Origin: Deltaproteobacteria bacterium UBA5754
GTDB taxonomy: Bacteria; Desulfobacterota; Dissulfuribacteria; Dissulfuribacterales; UBA5754
NCBI GenBank assembly: GCA_002419025.1
Contig: DIFG01000091.1
Coordinates: 1-34,156 of the forward strand
Direction of reading: 5' to 3'
Length of the DNA: 34,156 nt
Shown here: positions 31,978-34,156 of the stretch, in pieces
Position numbering within the stretch: position 1 is the stretch's first letter
How the letters are laid out: every line of letters starts with the position of its first letter
Translations under genes and position numbers: made by a program
The notes under the pieces: generated by a model
Told to the model about the DNA's origin: nothing
What the model saw: the letters and a program-made list of their open reading frames with translations, nothing else
Databases searched by the model: none

Positions 31978-33039
31978 ATGAAACACTACCAGATCGCTGT
32001 CATCCCCGGAGACGGCACCGGCCCGGAGGTCGTGGCCGAGGGGGTCAAGGTCCTGACGGCCGCGAGCGAAAGGTTCGGATTCGGACTCGATCTCACATGG
32101 TACGACTACGGCGGGGACCGTTATCTGAAGACCGGTGAGGTCCTTCCGGAAGGCGCAGCCGAGGACCTTAAGCGCTACCACGCCATCTTGCTCGGGGCCA
32201 TCGGACACCCCGACGTCAAACCCGGCATCCTCGAGAAGGGGATCCTCCTAAACCTGCGTTTCGCACTCGACCAGTACATAAATCTCCGCCCCGTGGTCCT
32301 CTATCCAGGCGTGGACACCCCACTCAAGGACAAGGGACCCAATGAGATCGACTTTGTCGTTGTACGTGAGAACACGGAAGGCCTTTACGCAGGGGCCGGC
32401 GGCATTCTCAAGAAGGGAACGCCGGACGAGGTCGCGGTTCAGGAGTCCATCAACACGAGAAAGGGTGTGGAACGTTGCATCCGTTTTGCCTTTGACTACT
32501 GCCGCAAACGGGACAAGAAGAAAAAGCTCACTCTCTGCGGAAAGACCAATGTCCTCACCTTTGCCTTCGACCTCTGGGAGCGGACCTTTTACGAGGTTGC
32601 CAAGGAATATCCCGACATCGCAACCGATTACGCCCACGTGGACGCGACCTGCATGTGGATGTTGAAGAACCCGGAATGGTTCGACGTGATCGTGACCGAC
32701 AATATGTTCGGAGACATCATCACGGACCTCGGCGCCATGATCCAGGGCGGCATGGGGATAGCCGCAGGCGGGAACATCAACCCCCAAGGGGTCTCCATGT
32801 TCGAACCCATCGGAGGCTCGGCCCCCAAGTACACGGGCAAGAATGTCATCAACCCCTTGGCAGCCATCTGCTCCGTCCAGTTGATGCTCGATCACCTAGG
32901 TGAGGAGGCGGCCGCCAAGGCCGTAGAGGATGCAGTCAAGCTCGTCGTCTCCAAACATCTGAAAAGTCTCTCCGCCGGAAAGATGGGCTACGGAACCCGC
33001 GAGGTGGGAGACCTCGTTGCAGGTTACGTGAAGGGATAG
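31978..33039 (+). CDS. leuB: 3-Isopropylmalate dehydrogenase
   Basis: A 353-residue NAD-dependent beta-decarboxylating dehydrogenase completing the leucine branch. Motifs are IAVIPGDGTGPEVVAEG, the substrate loop LLNLRFALDQYINLRPVVLYPG, VRENTEGLYAG, the metal Asp residues in VTDNMFGDIITDLGA and the cofactor loop FEPIGGSAPKYTGKNVINPLA. The LNLRFALDQYINLRPV form is seen in a branch close to tartrate/isocitrate-like dehydrogenases, so specificity is assigned partly from operon position. AAGGAG before the ATG is strong. Confidence 0.9.
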   Translation: MKHYQIAVIPGDGTGPEVVAEGVKVLTAASERFGFGLDLTWYDYGGDRYLKTGEVLPEGAAEDLKRYHAILLGAIGHPDVKPGILEKGILLNLRFALDQYINLRPVVLYPGVDTPLKDKGPNEIDFVVVRENTEGLYAGAGGILKKGTPDEVAVQESINTRKGVERCIRFAFDYCRKRDKKKKLTLCGKTNVLTFAFDLWERTFYEVAKEYPDIATDYAHVDATCMWMLKNPEWFDVIVTDNMFGDIITDLGAMIQGGMGIAAGGNINPQGVSMFEPIGGSAPKYTGKNVINPLAAICSVQLMLDHLGEEAAAKAVEDAVKLVVSKHLKSLSAGKMGYGTREVGDLVAGYVKG

Positions 33040-33049
33040 GTGACTCGAA

Positions 33050-34069
33050 ATGCCTCGTTCATACAGCGTCGCAGTGGCAGGCGCCACAGGAGCAGTGGGC
33101 CAGACCATGCGTCAGGTCCTCGAGGAGCGCTCGTTTCCCGTTCGGGAGATACGTTTCCTCGCCTCCGAGAGGTCCGTCGGGAAGGAGCTCCCCTTCAAGG
33201 GAGAGATGATACCTGTCCGGAAACTGGACCACGATTCCTTCTCCGGGGTCGATATCGCCCTTTTTTCCGCCGGTGGAGACAGAAGCCTCACCTTCGCCCC
33301 CTCAGCGGCCAAGGCAGGGGCAGTCGTCATCGACAACTCGAGCGCCTGGCGTATGGATCCCCAGGTCCCGCTCGTGGTTCCCGAGGTAAATCCCCATGCC
33401 ATCGCCGATTACAGGACCAAGGGCATCATCGCAAATCCCAACTGCTCCACCATCCAGATGGTCGTGGCACTGAAACCCCTTCACGACTTCGCCCGGATCA
33501 CCCGCATCGTGGTCTCCACCTATCAAGCGGTCTCAGGAACCGGCCAGAAGGCCATCACCGAGCTGGAAGGGCAGGTAAAGGCGTGGGCGTCCGGCGCCCC
33601 CATGGACGTACAGGTCTATCCCCATCAGATCGCCTTCAACTGCCTTCCACACATCGACTCCTTCCTCGAGAACGGCTACACGAAGGAAGAGATGAAGATG
33701 GTGAACGAGACCAGGAAGATCATGGATGCCCCGGAGATCCGGGTGGTGGCCACGACCGTCCGTGTCCCGGTCTTCTACGGCCACTCCGAGTCCGTGAACG
33801 TGGAATTCGAACGGCCCATCTCGCCTGAGAAGGCGCGGGAACTCCTAAAAAGGGCGCCGGGCGTCAAGATAGTGGATGACCCCGGTAAAAACGTCTATCC
33901 CATGGCCATAGAGGCCGCCGGGCAGGATCTCACCTTCGTCGGGAGGATCAGGAAGGATCTCTCCTGTGAAAACGGGCTCGCCCTTTGGATCGTCGCGGAC
34001 AACATCCGCAAGGGCGCGGCTACGAACGCCGTCCAGATCGCGGAGATCCTTGCGGAAAAGTACCTGTAA
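33050..34069 (+). CDS. asd: Aspartate-semialdehyde dehydrogenase
   Basis: A 339-residue NADPH-dependent enzyme reducing aspartyl phosphate to the semialdehyde, feeding lysine, threonine, methionine and thereby isoleucine synthesis. Features are the Rossmann start VAVAGATGAVGQTMRQVLEER, SAGGDRSLTFAP, DNSSAWRMDPQVPLVVPEVN and catalytic Cys132 in NPNCSTIQMV, with YQAVSGTGQKA and HIDSFLENGYTKEEMKM beyond. It lies 10 bases after leuB, so probably the same transcript. The ribosome-binding site (AGGTGA) is modest. Confidence 0.95.
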   Translation: MPRSYSVAVAGATGAVGQTMRQVLEERSFPVREIRFLASERSVGKELPFKGEMIPVRKLDHDSFSGVDIALFSAGGDRSLTFAPSAAKAGAVVIDNSSAWRMDPQVPLVVPEVNPHAIADYRTKGIIANPNCSTIQMVVALKPLHDFARITRIVVSTYQAVSGTGQKAITELEGQVKAWASGAPMDVQVYPHQIAFNCLPHIDSFLENGYTKEEMKMVNETRKIMDAPEIRVVATTVRVPVFYGHSESVNVEFERPISPEKARELLKRAPGVKIVDDPGKNVYPMAIEAAGQDLTFVGRIRKDLSCENGLALWIVADNIRKGAATNAVQIAEILAEKYL

Positions 34070-34083
34070 CATTGAAAAATGGT

Positions 34084-34101
34084 CCTTGCCCGATGGCAAG
34101 G
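34084..34101. other. Short hairpin after asd
   Basis: CCTTGCC and GGCAAGG pair perfectly around a CGAT tetraloop 15 bases after the asd stop. No T run follows, so it is not a textbook terminator. It may stabilise the transcript end or be part of the repeat that follows. Confidence 0.5.
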
Positions 34102-34131
34102 CGCGAGCAGGCAAGAAAGCAAAGCATACTC

Positions 34132-34156
34132 CTCAAAAAGCCCGAGATGCCCTGCC
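34132..34156. repeat. Dispersed repeat, right-end copy
   Basis: CTCAAAAAGCCCGAGATGCC and the following five bases match 171-199 at the left end with two substitutions and a short indel. The element is cut by the window edge. Confidence 0.55.

Overview
The window is a GC-rich stretch of a bacterial chromosome, almost entirely transcribed left to right. The gene order ilvB-ilvN-ilvC-psd-pssA-leuA-leuC-leuD-leuB-asd, a compact hydrogenase-4-like membrane complex, an archease/RtcB pair and abundant intergenic palindromes fit an anaerobic member of the Desulfobacterota (former Deltaproteobacteria). This placement is inferred from gene content, not from a marker gene.

Layout. (1) 539-7913: six tightly coupled genes for a complex-I-like, ion-pumping membrane complex (HyfB, HyfC, HyfE and HyfF-like subunits, a fused NuoC-NuoD/hydrogenase large subunit, and a ferredoxin-NuoB fusion). 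The large subunit lacks all four cysteines that bind NiFe in true hydrogenases, so this looks like an energy-converting-hydrogenase-related (Ehr) complex with no [NiFe] site. (2) 7914-12727: an accessory island with a small unknown minus-strand gene, an ABC-2 exporter pair followed by a truncated ECF sigma factor, a perfect-stem bidirectional terminator, an unrecognised secreted protein on the minus strand, a probable IS256-type transposase remnant and several short repeats. (3) 12728-18037: an osmotic-stress block with an MscS channel, a DUF5752-like protein with an internal duplication, a TreT-like trehalose synthase, OtsB and OtsA. (4) 18837-20969: a small PnuC-like membrane protein, archease and the RNA ligase RtcB. 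(5) 21355-23374: a PhoB-like response regulator and a single-spanning PhoR-like kinase. (6) 23607-34069: branched-chain amino-acid and leucine biosynthesis, with the two phosphatidylethanolamine genes (psd, pssA) in the middle and asd at the end.

Two families of long imperfect palindromes occupy the gaps between blocks. Family 1 (about 140 bp, two internal hairpins inside a long stem, cloverleaf-like) lies at 18586-18727, 23342-23523 and, inverted with one hairpin missing, 28306-28447. Family 2 (outer arms resembling TGATGGTCTCGTAAAAAGTC and its complement) lies at 8331-8473, 12450-12597 and 18351-18491, with a relative at 21164-21293. The most interesting items are the Ni-ligand-less complex and the cloverleaf repeat family, one copy of which supplies the stop codon of the sensor kinase gene and lies just before a good ilvB promoter candidate. 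No rRNA or tRNA genes and no CRISPR array were seen.
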